Assembly (NCBI GenBank): GCA_024637195.1
Contig: JAGXFN010000009.1
Span: forward strand, 62,001-126,000
Length of the DNA stretch: 64,000 bases
Direction of reading: 5' to 3'
DNA from: Arcobacter sp.
Lineage (GTDB): Bacteria > Campylobacterota > Campylobacteria > Campylobacterales > Sulfurimonadaceae
This document shows, piece after piece, positions 15,133-24,353 of this stretch (position 1 is its first letter; each line of letters opens with the position of its first letter). A model generated the notes under the pieces. That model did not search any database and was not told where the DNA came from. It saw only the letters and a list, made by a program, of their open reading frames with translations. The translations under genes were made by a program, and so were the position numbers.

Positions 15133-17418
15133 ATGAAAATATGGTTTTTGGCATTAGTGTTAGGTGCAGGTCTTTTACAAGCCAAAACTATCAGCGATAT
15201 TCAGTTTGACGGACTTATCCATCTCTCCGAACCCGTAGCAAAAGAGGTCCTTGGTTTTGAGGCCGGAGATCTTCTTTCTGAGAAAAAGATTGACGAATCA
15301 ATTAAGAAGTTTTATAAACATGGATACTTTACGGATATCTGGGTGGATGAAAAAGATGGTGTTTTGACCTATCATTTTCAAGAAAAAGCAGTGATATCCC
15401 GCATTGAGATCGATGGTTACGGGCAGGGTGACGAGACAGAGAACAGTGAACTTCTGCAGCTGAAAAAAGGCGCACTTTACGACAAGAAAAAAATCGATGA
15501 TGCAAAAAAGCGCTTGGTGGAAACCATTTCACAAGAGGGGTATATCGATACAATTGTTGAAGTTGAGACCAAGACACTCGACAACGGCAGCATTGAGCTT
15601 CTCTTCAAGGTAAACAAGGGCGAAAACATTGTTATTGAGAAGCTTTCATTTGAAGGAATGAGCGCATTTGAAGCAAGTGATTTTAATGAGGTGATCGCCA
15701 ATAAAGAGCATCAGTTCATGGGGTGGTTCTGGGGACGAAATAATGGCGAGATGAAACTGGGCGAACTGCAGTATGACCCGCTTCGTATCCGCGACACCTA
15801 TATGCAGCACGGCTATCTCGACTCAAAAGTCGATGAACCTTTTGTGCGCGTAGATTTTAACCAGTACATCGCGGATATGTCCTATACGCTTTATGAGGGA
15901 GAGGTCTATCGTGTCAGCAACATTATTTTGGAACAGTCTACCCGTGTTATAGAAGATGAGAAGATACGAGAAGTCATCAAGCTTGAGCTGAACAAGGCCT
16001 TTAATATCAAGACCTTCAGAGAGGACTCTGATCGCATTAAAAATATCATCGCTGATTTGGGTTATGCTTATGTAAAGATTTCACCGGATCTAAGGAAAGA
16101 CAAAAAAGCCCATACGGTTGATGTGGTCTATAAGATCAATGCGGGTAAAAAAGTCTATATTCGCGATGTCCTGATCTCGGGGAACACACGCACGCTTGAC
16201 CGGGTGACACGTCGCGAGATCTATCTTGCTCCGGCTGATCTATACAGCATGACAGATGTCAAGGACTCGCGAAACGCGCTTCAAAGAACAGGCTATTTTG
16301 AGTCTACGACGATCGAAGAGATGCGTATTGATGATGAGACAATGGACCTGATCGTCAAAGTCAAGGAAACACAGACAGGCAATATCCAGCTCGGCGGAGG
16401 ATACGGAAGCTTTGGCGGTATCTTGCTCAGTGCGAGCATCTCGGATCGAAATATTTTCGGCTCGGGGGTCAATATGGGATTTTCAGCCGAATCATCGCAG
16501 CGAACAAAAAGTTTCAGTGTCAATGTGAGCAATCCGCGTCTTAATGACAGCGACTACTCCGGTTCCGCCTCTGTATATACCAATGAAACCGATTATGATG
16601 ATTACACAATTTCGACACAGGGAATCGGTTTGGGGCTTGGACGCCGTTTGAGCCGTTTTTTAAGCGGATCACTGAACTATACCTATGCCGAGTCGCAGTA
16701 CAGTGATATCTCAAGCGACCTCAATCTAACGAACGTCGATACGGTCTTGTTTGAGGACTATAAAAAGTCCGCCGTCAGTGTCTCTTTACACTATGACAAC
16801 ACGGACGACTTCTATGTTCCTAGAAACGGACTCTCCGCCAGCACAAGCTTTGAGTTTGCAGGCCTGGGCGGAACAGCTAAGTTTATCAAGAACAACAATA
16901 CCTTCAAGGCCTACAAGGGTGTAGCGGAGTATGTCGGGTTTGATCTGATCCTGCGTTATAAGGCGCGCTTCTCCCATATCTTCTACGATGAAAAATCGGA
17001 CAATGCCCGAATAGACCTTCCGACAGCAGAGCGCTTTTATATGGGCGGGGTAGGCTCTGTGCGCGGATATGAGTCGTATACGCTTTCGCCCCGCGACGGC
17101 TTGGACAGACGTATCGGCGGACAGACGATGTTAATCAACTCACTCGAGGCGAGTTTTCCGCTTGTTCCCAAGGCTAAACTGCGTCTAACGGCCTTTTATG
17201 ATTATGGTGTACTCCAGGGATATGGTCAGAAATTTGGAGATGATGCAAGCGATCTTTCGTTGTATGAGAAAAAGACAATATCCCGCTCAAGCTACGGAAC
17301 AGCAGTAGAGTGGTTCTCACCGATGGGGCCGATCCAGCTAATCTTCTCGCGTGCGCTTGATGCTGAAAAGAATGATCAGACCTCGACCTTTGAGTTTACT
17401 ATAGGACAGCGTTTCTAA
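15133..17418 (+). CDS. bamA: Outer-membrane beta-barrel assembly protein BamA
   Basis: A protein of 761 residues: signal peptide (MKIWFLALVLGAGLLQA), about five POTRA domains (residues 20-410), then an Omp85 beta-barrel. The barrel carries the conserved VGSVRGYE lid-lock motif (about residue 640) and ends in a C-terminal phenylalanine. BamA folds and inserts outer-membrane proteins. It appears monocistronic, downstream of a terminator, and converges with ppx/gppA 18 bases away. Length is normal. Confidence 0.95.
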   Translation: MKIWFLALVLGAGLLQAKTISDIQFDGLIHLSEPVAKEVLGFEAGDLLSEKKIDESIKKFYKHGYFTDIWVDEKDGVLTYHFQEKAVISRIEIDGYGQGDETENSELLQLKKGALYDKKKIDDAKKRLVETISQEGYIDTIVEVETKTLDNGSIELLFKVNKGENIVIEKLSFEGMSAFEASDFNEVIANKEHQFMGWFWGRNNGEMKLGELQYDPLRIRDTYMQHGYLDSKVDEPFVRVDFNQYIADMSYTLYEGEVYRVSNIILEQSTRVIEDEKIREVIKLELNKAFNIKTFREDSDRIKNIIADLGYAYVKISPDLRKDKKAHTVDVVYKINAGKKVYIRDVLISGNTRTLDRVTRREIYLAPADLYSMTDVKDSRNALQRTGYFESTTIEEMRIDDETMDLIVKVKETQTGNIQLGGGYGSFGGILLSASISDRNIFGSGVNMGFSAESSQRTKSFSVNVSNPRLNDSDYSGSASVYTNETDYDDYTISTQGIGLGLGRRLSRFLSGSLNYTYAESQYSDISSDLNLTNVDTVLFEDYKKSAVSVSLHYDNTDDFYVPRNGLSASTSFEFAGLGGTAKFIKNNNTFKAYKGVAEYVGFDLILRYKARFSHIFYDEKSDNARIDLPTAERFYMGGVGSVRGYESYTLSPRDGLDRRIGGQTMLINSLEASFPLVPKAKLRLTAFYDYGVLQGYGQKFGDDASDLSLYEKKTISRSSYGTAVEWFSPMGPIQLIFSRALDAEKNDQTSTFEFTIGQRF

Positions 17419-17436
17419 GAGTCTTGTCAGGGCTAA

Positions 17437-18897
17437 TTAAAGCTCAGACACACAGATGTCCAAGAAGCCATTGCTGTATATATCCTTGAGCTTTTCTTGG
17501 ATCAGATAGCTATGCTTGGCACGAATTACCAAGCACGACTCAGTGAGATTCATACTCAAATTATTGCCATGATTAAACTCACCAAACAAAGACAGAGACA
17601 GACTCATCAGAAAACTCAGCGCATGCGTAATTTCTTGTGAAGGAAGGTAGTCCTTGTAATCGTTAAAATGTGTGGATGAGGGAGTTTTTTTGCGCTGAAA
17701 GCGTACCAATGTCGCGATAAGTATCGTATCATCGTGAGAAAATCCATAATTGAGCCCATTAAGCAAAATGTAGTAGGCATGCCGATGGGCCTCGTAAAAA
17801 TCGATCTCTTTGCCGATCTGGCTGAGTTTGATGGCATGCAAGAAGAGGGGTTTATAAGGCAGTTCTATTTTTAGATGTTGAGCAGTAAGGTCAAAAAGTT
17901 TGCTTGCGCTGCTATAAAGTTCACTCTCACAGTCTTCGCCAAAACGATCAAGAAGACTTCTAATGCTCGGATTGTAGTTGAACGGAAATCTGTCTTGCTG
18001 TTTGCGTAAAAGATCGTGCAGAAAGACTCCCTCTCGAACGCCGACACCGGAGGTAATGATCTGTTTTGCTTCGATGTGTTTGATCAGAAGATCAAGGATC
18101 AAGACGCCCGGCTGTATGACATCTAGACGTTCCTCCTTGATGCCTATTTTTTTTAACTTCTTCTCATCGGCATGTAAAATATCGTTGAAGTAGGCTTGCT
18201 GCGAGTTCACGTCGTAGCTGAATCCATGAAGTTTTTTGAAACAAACATTCTCTTTGTCCATAATGATCTTGCTGAGTGCTCGAAGTGTTCCGCCGATGCC
18301 TATGATATTGTTATGTTTGAATTCGGAGGGAAGTTTTGCCAGTTCACTCAGGATATGATTTTTTGCGCCTTCAATGTTTCCATTGTCGAAATAGAGTTCC
18401 TTAAGACGTACCGTTCCCAGATTCAAAGAAACAGTATGCAGAACCTTTTTATTTTCATACAGGGCAAACTCAGTGGAACCGCCGCCGATGTCGGCAGTCA
18501 GACCGCTTTGCAGATGAAGAAGGTTTGCCGCTGCGATACCGCCTAGATAGGCCTCTTCTTCTCCGTTGATCACTTTGATATGCAGCCCGAGCTCTTTTTT
18601 GATCCGGGAGATAAAGGTCTGTTTGTTGGGAGCGTCGCGAAGTGCAGAGGTGGCAACGCACAGGGTCTTTCTGACCTTGTAGTGTTTGATGGTGAGCAAG
18701 AACTCTTCTAAGGCTTTGTAGGCCCTGTTTAAGGGCTCTTCCTGAAGAGAGTTACTGTTTTCGTAGGCACGTTCGCTGATACGCACACGTGATTTTGTCT
18801 CATGGATAAGATGGAAGGCAAAACGACTTGTTCGTTCAAAAATAACCATACGTACGGAATTAGATCCGATATCTATAATTGCAGTACGTTTTGCCAT
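17437..18897 (-). CDS. ppx: Ppx/GppA-family exopolyphosphatase/pppGpp phosphatase
   Basis: A protein of 486 residues. The N-terminus reads AIIDIGSNSVRMVIFE, the phosphate-1 motif of the actin-like ASKHA fold; INGEEEAYLGG and ADIGGGSTEFAL (about 135-165) complete the active site. A helical C-terminal region with HD-like character follows. The enzyme hydrolyses polyphosphate or pppGpp. I chose the ATG at 18897, seven bases after the ferredoxin stop; the frame stays open to 18981, but that extension is low-complexity and overlaps the ferredoxin gene. Confidence 0.9.
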   Translation of the reverse strand: MAKRTAIIDIGSNSVRMVIFERTSRFAFHLIHETKSRVRISERAYENSNSLQEEPLNRAYKALEEFLLTIKHYKVRKTLCVATSALRDAPNKQTFISRIKKELGLHIKVINGEEEAYLGGIAAANLLHLQSGLTADIGGGSTEFALYENKKVLHTVSLNLGTVRLKELYFDNGNIEGAKNHILSELAKLPSEFKHNNIIGIGGTLRALSKIIMDKENVCFKKLHGFSYDVNSQQAYFNDILHADEKKLKKIGIKEERLDVIQPGVLILDLLIKHIEAKQIITSGVGVREGVFLHDLLRKQQDRFPFNYNPSIRSLLDRFGEDCESELYSSASKLFDLTAQHLKIELPYKPLFLHAIKLSQIGKEIDFYEAHRHAYYILLNGLNYGFSHDDTILIATLVRFQRKKTPSSTHFNDYKDYLPSQEITHALSFLMSLSLSLFGEFNHGNNLSMNLTESCLVIRAKHSYLIQEKLKDIYSNGFLDICVSEL

Positions 18898-18904
18898 AAA
18901 GTGC

Positions 18905-19156
18905 TTACTCTTCTTTTTGGATTTGTTCGTATTTAAATTTAAGCTCGGCAATAGTCTCAACATTGTCTTTGTCCGGAACAAAACAATCTACAGGACATAC
19001 TGCAATACAAGCAGGCTCATCATAGTCACCCACACACTCCGTACAGCGGTCTGGATCGATGACATAGATAGGATCACCCTCTTCTATAGCCATGGTTGGA
19101 CACTCTTCACGACATGCATCACAGGCAATACATTCATCATTTATCAATAAAGACAT
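18905..19156 (-). CDS. 2[4Fe-4S] ferredoxin, YfhL/Allochromatium type
   Basis: An 83-residue protein with two cluster motifs: CIACDACREECP (Cys 9, 12, 15, 19) and CTECVGDYDEPACIAVC (Cys 38, 41, 50, 54), plus Cys58. The eight-residue insert between the second and third cysteines of the second motif marks the YfhL/Allochromatium-type ferredoxins, which have low potential. It is a soluble cytoplasmic electron carrier. It lies seven bases upstream of ppx and is probably co-transcribed with it. Confidence 0.9.
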   Translation of the reverse strand: MSLLINDECIACDACREECPTMAIEEGDPIYVIDPDRCTECVGDYDEPACIAVCPVDCFVPDKDNVETIAELKFKYEQIQKEE

Positions 19157-19250
19157 TAGGTACCTTCGTAGGGCTGTTTTCGCCCAAAAATTATATAGGG
19201 ATTTATAGCAGAATAAAGCTTGAAGTTGTTTTAAACTTTAAACAGACTTT

Positions 19251-20570
19251 TTATTGTCTTTTTGTATGCAGTTTTGCGGCAGGCAGTGTGCAGCTCAAGG
19301 AAGAAGCAAGCTCAAGCGAAGCGACCGTTCCCTGAACGCCGTCAGTACGATTTTTTATGCTGATCTTCGCATTAAGTGCGTCTGCAGCACTCTTGGATAA
19401 AAACAGTCCCAGCCCCACACCTGACTTGTTTCCAGAGCGCTTGAAGGGGGCGTAGTGGTCAAAACTCTCATCCACGCCAACACCTTCGTCTATGACCTGA
19501 ATACACAGACCAGTTTCAGTCTGGAAGCTTTTTAAGAGAACGACCTTTTTTGATTCTGTAAACTTAAGGGCATTTTGCAGAAAATTTTGCACGATCTGAT
19601 TGAGAAGAGTTGGCTGCAGGGTGGCCATAAAGAGATCCGGTTTGAAATCCATAACAAGCTCTTTTTTCTCATTTTCTGCAAGAAGTTTAAAATCATTCCC
19701 TTTTGCGCGCAAATAGGAAATAACATCAACCTTTTGAGGCCTTTCGAGTTGGGCTCCTTCCTGACGGCCAATATTCAAGATATCAGCGATGATCTTGTTC
19801 ATCTCGTCGATCGTCTTGTTGTTGAGTTTGATCGTAGCGATGTACTCTTTCGGCTCGCGCATCTTGATCAGGGTTACCTGGTTTTTGAGCTTCATCACGG
19901 CAAGTGGGGTCTTGAGCTCATGCGCTGTTCCGATAAAAAGCTCTTTTTGGTATTTTACAAAATTTTGCAGACGTGAAATCAGGTGGTTTATCGTCTCTCC
20001 AAGAGGAAGGAACTCGATGGGAAGCTGCTCAGTTTTGATCGGACGTATAAGGTGCTCGTTCATATTTGAAAGACGGTTTGTAAGAGCTTTTATGGGCCGT
20101 ATAAGCATGGTGGACAAAGCGATGGCGTAAATGATGATAATAACAAAGCCGAGTATATTGATGATGAAAATAGAGTTGAGTATCTTTTTCAGAAGCGCTT
20201 TAGTATTGCTTATGTTTTCAGTGACTTTGATATAGCTGTTGTCATTGAGGTCAAAGGGATAAATAAGACTTAGAAAAACCCGTTCGCCTCTTGTGCTCTC
20301 AACAAATTCAATGGAGCCATCTGCATCAGGGCGCATGACCATCTCGATATTCAGACCCAAGACGGTGTTCGAACCCTCTTTGACGGTCTGAATAGACTCA
20401 TAGGCGCATACATTCTGGGCAATGTTTAAAAGTTCCTCTTTTTTATCATCATAAACAGATTGTTGAATAAAGAGGTATAGAACTGACGAAAATATAAAGA
20501 TGAGTGAAGCTGAGGCAATGATGAGCTGAATTAAAAATCGGCTGCGGATACTTTTTTGAGATAGTAGCAT
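19251..20570 (-). CDS. Membrane-bound sensor histidine kinase
   Basis: A protein of 439 residues: membrane helices at about 10-35 and 131-157 enclosing a periplasmic sensor of roughly 95 residues, a HAMP-like linker, the phospho-acceptor motif HELKTPLAVM (His217), and an ATPase domain with VIDEGVGVDE and SGVGLGLFLSK. All catalytic motifs look intact. It is encoded 86 bases downstream of the HsrA-like regulator on the same strand and is probably its cognate kinase. The signal sensed is unknown. Confidence 0.92.
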   Translation of the reverse strand: MLLSQKSIRSRFLIQLIIASASLIFIFSSVLYLFIQQSVYDDKKEELLNIAQNVCAYESIQTVKEGSNTVLGLNIEMVMRPDADGSIEFVESTRGERVFLSLIYPFDLNDNSYIKVTENISNTKALLKKILNSIFIINILGFVIIIIYAIALSTMLIRPIKALTNRLSNMNEHLIRPIKTEQLPIEFLPLGETINHLISRLQNFVKYQKELFIGTAHELKTPLAVMKLKNQVTLIKMREPKEYIATIKLNNKTIDEMNKIIADILNIGRQEGAQLERPQKVDVISYLRAKGNDFKLLAENEKKELVMDFKPDLFMATLQPTLLNQIVQNFLQNALKFTESKKVVLLKSFQTETGLCIQVIDEGVGVDESFDHYAPFKRSGNKSGVGLGLFLSKSAADALNAKISIKNRTDGVQGTVASLELASSLSCTLPAAKLHTKRQ

Positions 20571-20656
20571 TGAGATTCTTTAGTGTAAAATTATGAGGAA
20601 TTATATCAGATTGAAGGTTAAGAGGAAGAGTGACTCCCTGAAGGAGCCGGTAAAAG

Positions 20657-21331
20657 TTAGTTGATCTCTTTTGGAAAACAAAAACGGTAACCACGACGAC
20701 GAACTGTCTCTATGGTAGTGATGTTCAAAGGCTTGTCCATCTTTTGGCGAATCTGGTTGATCGCAACTTCGATAACATTTGGTGTCACCAGTTCCGGCTC
20801 TTCCCAGATCGCATCAAGAAGCTGCTCTTTGGAGACGATCTGATCACGGTGGCGTGCCAGGTGAGTCAAGACCTCAAAAGGCTTGCCTTTAAGCTCAATA
20901 TCTTTCTCTTTGTAGGTGATCTTTTCTTCTTCAGGATTGATGATAAGGTCTTCAATCTCGATGATGTTTGATCCGCCAAAACGAAGACGAGCGGCAAGAC
21001 GAGCCACTAAAACATCAAAGTCAAAAGGCTTTCGGATATAGTCATCCGCACCCGCATTAAGCGCTTCGATCTCGCTCTCGTTGTCATCACGAGCAGAGAT
21101 AACTACAACGCACGTCTTCGGAGTTGAGCGTTTTATGTTTCCGATAATATCGATCCCATTTCCATCTGGAAGCATCCAGTCCATTAATACCAAGTCATAA
21201 TTTCGAATATCTAGATAATACTCACCGTCTTTGATGTTTTCAACAACATCACTCTGGTAGCCGAACTCTTTCAAACCTTCTGCAAGTGTTTTATTAAGAG
21301 TTACTTCATCTTCAATAATAAGAATGCGCAT
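20657..21331 (-). CDS. OmpR-family response regulator resembling HsrA/CosR
   Basis: A protein of 224 residues. The receiver domain has the acidic pair (Glu7, Asp8), the phospho-acceptor Asp51 (LVLMDWMLPDG), Ser79 and Lys101, so it looks competent for phosphorylation. The winged-helix DNA-binding domain (about 125-224), from KGKPFEVLTHLARHRD to RRRGYRFCFPKE, looks to me almost identical to Helicobacter HP1043 (HsrA) and Campylobacter CosR, essential regulators of oxidative and metabolic genes. Those orthologues are orphan and lack the canonical Asp. This one keeps it and has an adjacent kinase. The similarity is from memory, not from an alignment. Confidence 0.88.
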   Translation of the reverse strand: MRILIIEDEVTLNKTLAEGLKEFGYQSDVVENIKDGEYYLDIRNYDLVLMDWMLPDGNGIDIIGNIKRSTPKTCVVVISARDDNESEIEALNAGADDYIRKPFDFDVLVARLAARLRFGGSNIIEIEDLIINPEEEKITYKEKDIELKGKPFEVLTHLARHRDQIVSKEQLLDAIWEEPELVTPNVIEVAINQIRQKMDKPLNITTIETVRRRGYRFCFPKEIN

Positions 21332-21360
21332 TTAGCGTCCTCACATGTAAAATTTTGTGG

Positions 21361-21366
21361 ATTATA
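21361..21366 (-). promoter_or_regulatory. Candidate -10 box for the response-regulator gene
   Basis: TATAAT on the minus strand, preceded by GTGT, 30 bases upstream of the ATG at 21331. The palindromic repeats at 21401-21444 lie about 35-80 bases further upstream. Confidence 0.6.
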
Positions 21367-21400
21367 ACACAGTTTTAGAAATTTTTAAAGTATTTTTCAA

Positions 21401-21444
21401 TAAATATTAATATTTCTTTCAGTAAATATTAATATTTCTTTCAG
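21401..21444. repeat. Two 22-bp direct repeats, each with a 14-bp perfect palindrome
   Basis: The units 21401-21422 and 21423-21444 are identical. Each contains AAATATTAATATTT (21402-21415 and 21424-21437), a perfect palindrome. The 22-bp period is about two helical turns, so both sites would face the same side of the DNA. They lie upstream of the response-regulator promoter and reach into the last codon of folB. This looks like a paired operator, possibly autoregulatory. Confidence 0.75.
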
Positions 21445-21764
21445 TAAACCTTAATGTTGCTGACACTGACCCTGCAATTTTCTAATATGTCAGGTTTTGT
21501 GATCTTTATATAAAGACATTTTGTGAGGGGATAGCGTTCGTAGATCAGAGAAAAAAGAGCATCAAGTGCAGTTTCGATCAGCTCGTATTTTTCCTCTTTC
21601 AGATGGGTTTGTACCTGTGCACAAAGTTCTGCATAGTTGATAAACTCATTCTTATAGTCATAATCGAGTTCGAGGTTTACAATGACTTCTTGGGGCGTGT
21701 GGCGCTCTGTTTCAAGCAGGCCGATAATGCACTTGAAACAAAGTTCTTCGATATGAATTTTCAT
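21441..21764 (-). CDS. folB: Dihydroneopterin aldolase
   Basis: A protein of 107 residues of the FolB family: an N-terminal IEELCFKCIIGLLETER segment, with the usual Gly and Glu of the active site, and a C-terminal KITKPDILENCRVSVSNIKV stretch. It converts 7,8-dihydroneopterin to hydroxymethyl-dihydropterin in folate synthesis. Its ATG overlaps the plsY stop by four bases. Its stop codon falls within the repeat region at 21401-21444. The length is slightly below the usual 115-120 residues. Confidence 0.87.
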   Translation of the reverse strand: MKIHIEELCFKCIIGLLETERHTPQEVIVNLELDYDYKNEFINYAELCAQVQTHLKEEKYELIETALDALFSLIYERYPLTKCLYIKITKPDILENCRVSVSNIKVY

Positions 21765-22375
21765 ATCACCTTTTTCTCTTCACCCTGGACCAAGCGTATA
21801 ATGTTTGGAATATGTTTATAGATGATGATAAAGGCAATGATCAAAACGGGTGCATGCGCGATCTGTGAATGAATAACAAAAGAGGCGATGACTAAGGCGA
21901 CAAGTGCAATGAGTGAGGACAATGAGGAGACCTTGAGCGTTTTTGCCGCAAGAAACCAGACGCCAAAGGCGATGGCCGTCTCGATAGGAAGCATTACGGC
22001 AAGTACACCCAGACCGGTCGCTACGCCTTTTCCGCCTTCAAAGATCAGATAGACGCTGAAACAGTGTCCGATGACGGCAAGTACAGCGACTGCCCAGAGC
22101 GTTGATTCGGGCATATCCATAAGCATGGCAACGGCCAAAACCGCCATTCCTTTTAACGCATCCAGGGCCAGAGTAGCGGCGCCGAGTTTTTTTGCCAAAG
22201 CAGGATTTGTTTCTTTGACGACGCGAAGCACATTGGTCGCACCGATGCTTTGTGAGCCTGACTCTTTGATGTTGACGCCGGCAAAAAACTTGGCCAAGAG
22301 AAGACCGAAGGGAATAGAACCGACAAGGTAAGCGGCCAGGTAGAACTGTATGTTGATGTTAAATAGGATTTCCAT
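21761..22375 (-). CDS. plsY: Acyl-phosphate glycerol-3-phosphate acyltransferase PlsY
   Basis: A polytopic membrane protein of 204 residues with the three PlsY motifs: YLVGSIPFGLLLAK (about 16-29), SGSQSIGATNVLR (about 39-51) and FEGGKGVATGLGV (about 113-125). It transfers an acyl group from acyl phosphate to glycerol-3-phosphate, the first step of phospholipid synthesis. It is first in a plsY-folB unit that is divergent from nadA. Confidence 0.95.
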   Translation of the reverse strand: MEILFNINIQFYLAAYLVGSIPFGLLLAKFFAGVNIKESGSQSIGATNVLRVVKETNPALAKKLGAATLALDALKGMAVLAVAMLMDMPESTLWAVAVLAVIGHCFSVYLIFEGGKGVATGLGVLAVMLPIETAIAFGVWFLAAKTLKVSSLSSLIALVALVIASFVIHSQIAHAPVLIIAFIIIYKHIPNIIRLVQGEEKKVI

Positions 22376-22441
22376 AGTTTCTCCAAATTTTAGAGGGGCC
22401 CTAAAATTGATTTAGTGACGAAAGTGTAGTGAAAAATTTGT

Positions 22442-22447
22442 TATACT
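22442..22447 (+). promoter_or_regulatory. Candidate -10 box for nadA-nadC
   Basis: TATACT in TTGTTATACTTGC, 35 bases before the nadA TTG start, in the plsY/nadA divergent spacer. Confidence 0.5.
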
Positions 22448-22481
22448 TGCATTAAAAGAAGTCTTAAGATCAGGAAAAATT

Positions 22482-23480
22482 TTGAAAAACACTCAAGAAG
22501 AACTTAAAGAGAAGATAAGCGCACTCAAAGAGAAGCTGGATGTGACGATAGTGGCCCATTTTTACCAAAGAGACGAGGTCTTTGAGATGGCAGATATCAC
22601 CGGCGACAGTCTGGAACTTGCCAAAAAAACGATGGAAGATGATTCAGAATTTGTGCTCTTTTGCGGGGTCGGGTTTATGGGACAGAGTGTCAAGGTCTTG
22701 AGCCCTGAAAAACGTGTAGTCATGCCAAAGATCGCCTGCTGTGCTATGGCAAGAATGATGGATGCGCTCTATTTTGACGAATCGATAGCGTTTATGAACA
22801 AGGCCGGCATTTCTTCGGAAAATATTCTGCCGGTCACCTATATCAACTCAAATGCGGATGTCAAAGCAAAAGTAGGGCAGATGGGCGGCATGGTCTGCAC
22901 CAGTTCAAATGCCAAAAAAATCATTACAAAAGCGCTGGAAGAGGGAAAAAAGATTCTTTTTGTTCCTGATCGCTGCCTGGGCCAAAATATTGCCAACCAG
23001 ATGGGCTTGAAGTCCTGTGTGATCGGTGACGGAAAAGACCCGAAAGAGGCAGATATCATCTGCTTTAACGGTTTTTGCTCCGTGCATCAGCTCTTCACTG
23101 TAGATGACATCAAGTTTTACCGCAAAAAATATCCGGGGATAAAGATCGTTGTTCATCCTGAATGCGACCCTGCTGTCTGCGCGCTGGCTGATTTTGTCGG
23201 CTCCACTTCGCAGATCATAAAATACATCGCAGACGCGCCAAAAGAGCAGAAGATCGCTGTGGGAACGGAGTTCAACCTCGTCAACCGTCTGCGTCCTGAA
23301 AACACTTATGTTCTCTCCTCAACCAAGCCTGAATGCCCGACGATGAATGAGACGACGCTTGAAGATGTCTACCTGACGCTCAAAGCAATCGACGAGGGCC
23401 AGCCGATCAACGAGATCACCGTCGATCCCGAAACGGCAAAATGGGCCAAGATCGCTCTTGAAAGAATGATGGCCTTATGA
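22482..23480 (+). CDS. nadA: Quinolinate synthase A
   Basis: A protein of 332 residues with NadA signatures: IVAHFYQRDEVFEMAD, TGDSLELAKK, GFMGQSVKVL, HPECDPAVC and SSTKPECPTMN. Conserved cysteines bind the [4Fe-4S] cluster. It condenses iminoaspartate with dihydroxyacetone phosphate to quinolinate in NAD synthesis. The start is a TTG at 22482 with AGGAAAAATT before it. It overlaps nadC by four bases. No nadB is seen in the window. Confidence 0.95.
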   Translation: MKNTQEELKEKISALKEKLDVTIVAHFYQRDEVFEMADITGDSLELAKKTMEDDSEFVLFCGVGFMGQSVKVLSPEKRVVMPKIACCAMARMMDALYFDESIAFMNKAGISSENILPVTYINSNADVKAKVGQMGGMVCTSSNAKKIITKALEEGKKILFVPDRCLGQNIANQMGLKSCVIGDGKDPKEADIICFNGFCSVHQLFTVDDIKFYRKKYPGIKIVVHPECDPAVCALADFVGSTSQIIKYIADAPKEQKIAVGTEFNLVNRLRPENTYVLSSTKPECPTMNETTLEDVYLTLKAIDEGQPINEITVDPETAKWAKIALERMMAL

Positions 23481-24292
23481 TTAAAAAATTTGTAGAAGAG
23501 GTTCTGGCCGAGGATGTGGGACGCGGCGATCTGTACGCACTGGTAAGTGCCGCTGTACCTGCGAGCGCGAAGATCATTGCCAAGAGTTCAGGTGTCTTTT
23601 CGGGGCGTGTTTATGGTGACGCCCTGGCTGAGCTGGAAGGATTTGAGATCATCTGGCATACGGATGACGGCGCAGATTTTAAAAAGGGTGATCTGCTCGC
23701 ACAGATCAAAGGCGACTCCCACAAGCTGCTGCGCATTGAACGAACGCTTTTAAATATGATCTTGCACGCGAGTTCCATTTCTACTTATACCAATGCCTTT
23801 GTGCGGATCATTGCACCCTATGGCACGAAGCTTCTGGATACGCGAAAAACCCGCCCCCAGCTGCGGGTATTTGAAAAATATGCAACACGCATGGGCGGCG
23901 CGGTCAACCACCGTCTGGGTCTTGACGATTGTCTGATGCTAAAAGACACTCACTTGAAGACGATAGACGATATCACCATTTTTGTAGCGCAGGCACGCAA
24001 AATGATTCCCTTTACCTCCAAGATAGAGATAGAAGCCGAAAACATGGAGCAGGCAAAAAGCTTTATGGCCGCAGGCGCGGATATCGTGATGTGCGACAAT
24101 ATGAGCACAGAGGAACTTCTTGAAGTCGTGCGCTATAAACAGGAGCACTTTCCCAACATTTTGCTCGAAGCAAGCGGAAACATCTCTTTAGAAACGATCG
24201 AGTCCTATGCCAAAACAGGCGTAGATGCGATCAGTTCAGGCGCTTTGATCCATCAGGCAAAATGGATCGACATCTCAATGAAGATGGACTAA
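23477..24292 (+). CDS. nadC: Nicotinate-nucleotide pyrophosphorylase (quinolinate phosphoribosyltransferase)
   Basis: A protein of 271 residues of normal NadC length. Characteristic stretches are LAEDVGRGDL, ERTLLNMILHASSI, LDTRKTRPQLRVFEKYA, GGAVNHRLGLDDCLMLKD and EASGNISLETI. It converts quinolinate and PRPP to nicotinate mononucleotide with loss of CO2, the step after NadA. Start codon overlaps the nadA stop (ATGA), so the two are coupled. Confidence 0.96.
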   Translation: MIKKFVEEVLAEDVGRGDLYALVSAAVPASAKIIAKSSGVFSGRVYGDALAELEGFEIIWHTDDGADFKKGDLLAQIKGDSHKLLRIERTLLNMILHASSISTYTNAFVRIIAPYGTKLLDTRKTRPQLRVFEKYATRMGGAVNHRLGLDDCLMLKDTHLKTIDDITIFVAQARKMIPFTSKIEIEAENMEQAKSFMAAGADIVMCDNMSTEELLEVVRYKQEHFPNILLEASGNISLETIESYAKTGVDAISSGALIHQAKWIDISMKMD

Positions 24293-24310
24293 AATCAGCT
24301 TGAACAAAGC

Positions 24311-24329
24311 GAAATTTGTTAGAAATTTC
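24311..24329. other. AT-rich hairpin between nadC and flhB
   Basis: GAAATTT-GTTAG-AAATTTC is a perfect seven-pair inverted repeat 18 bases after the nadC stop. No T-run follows, so terminator function is doubtful. Confidence 0.35.
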
Positions 24330-24353
24330 AACAGGGTCTTCTAAGGAACTTTT

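Noticed and set aside
18897-18981. Longer N-terminus for the ppx gene
   Set aside because: The extension overlaps the ferredoxin gene and reads as Lys/Asn-rich sequence before the conserved ASKHA start.
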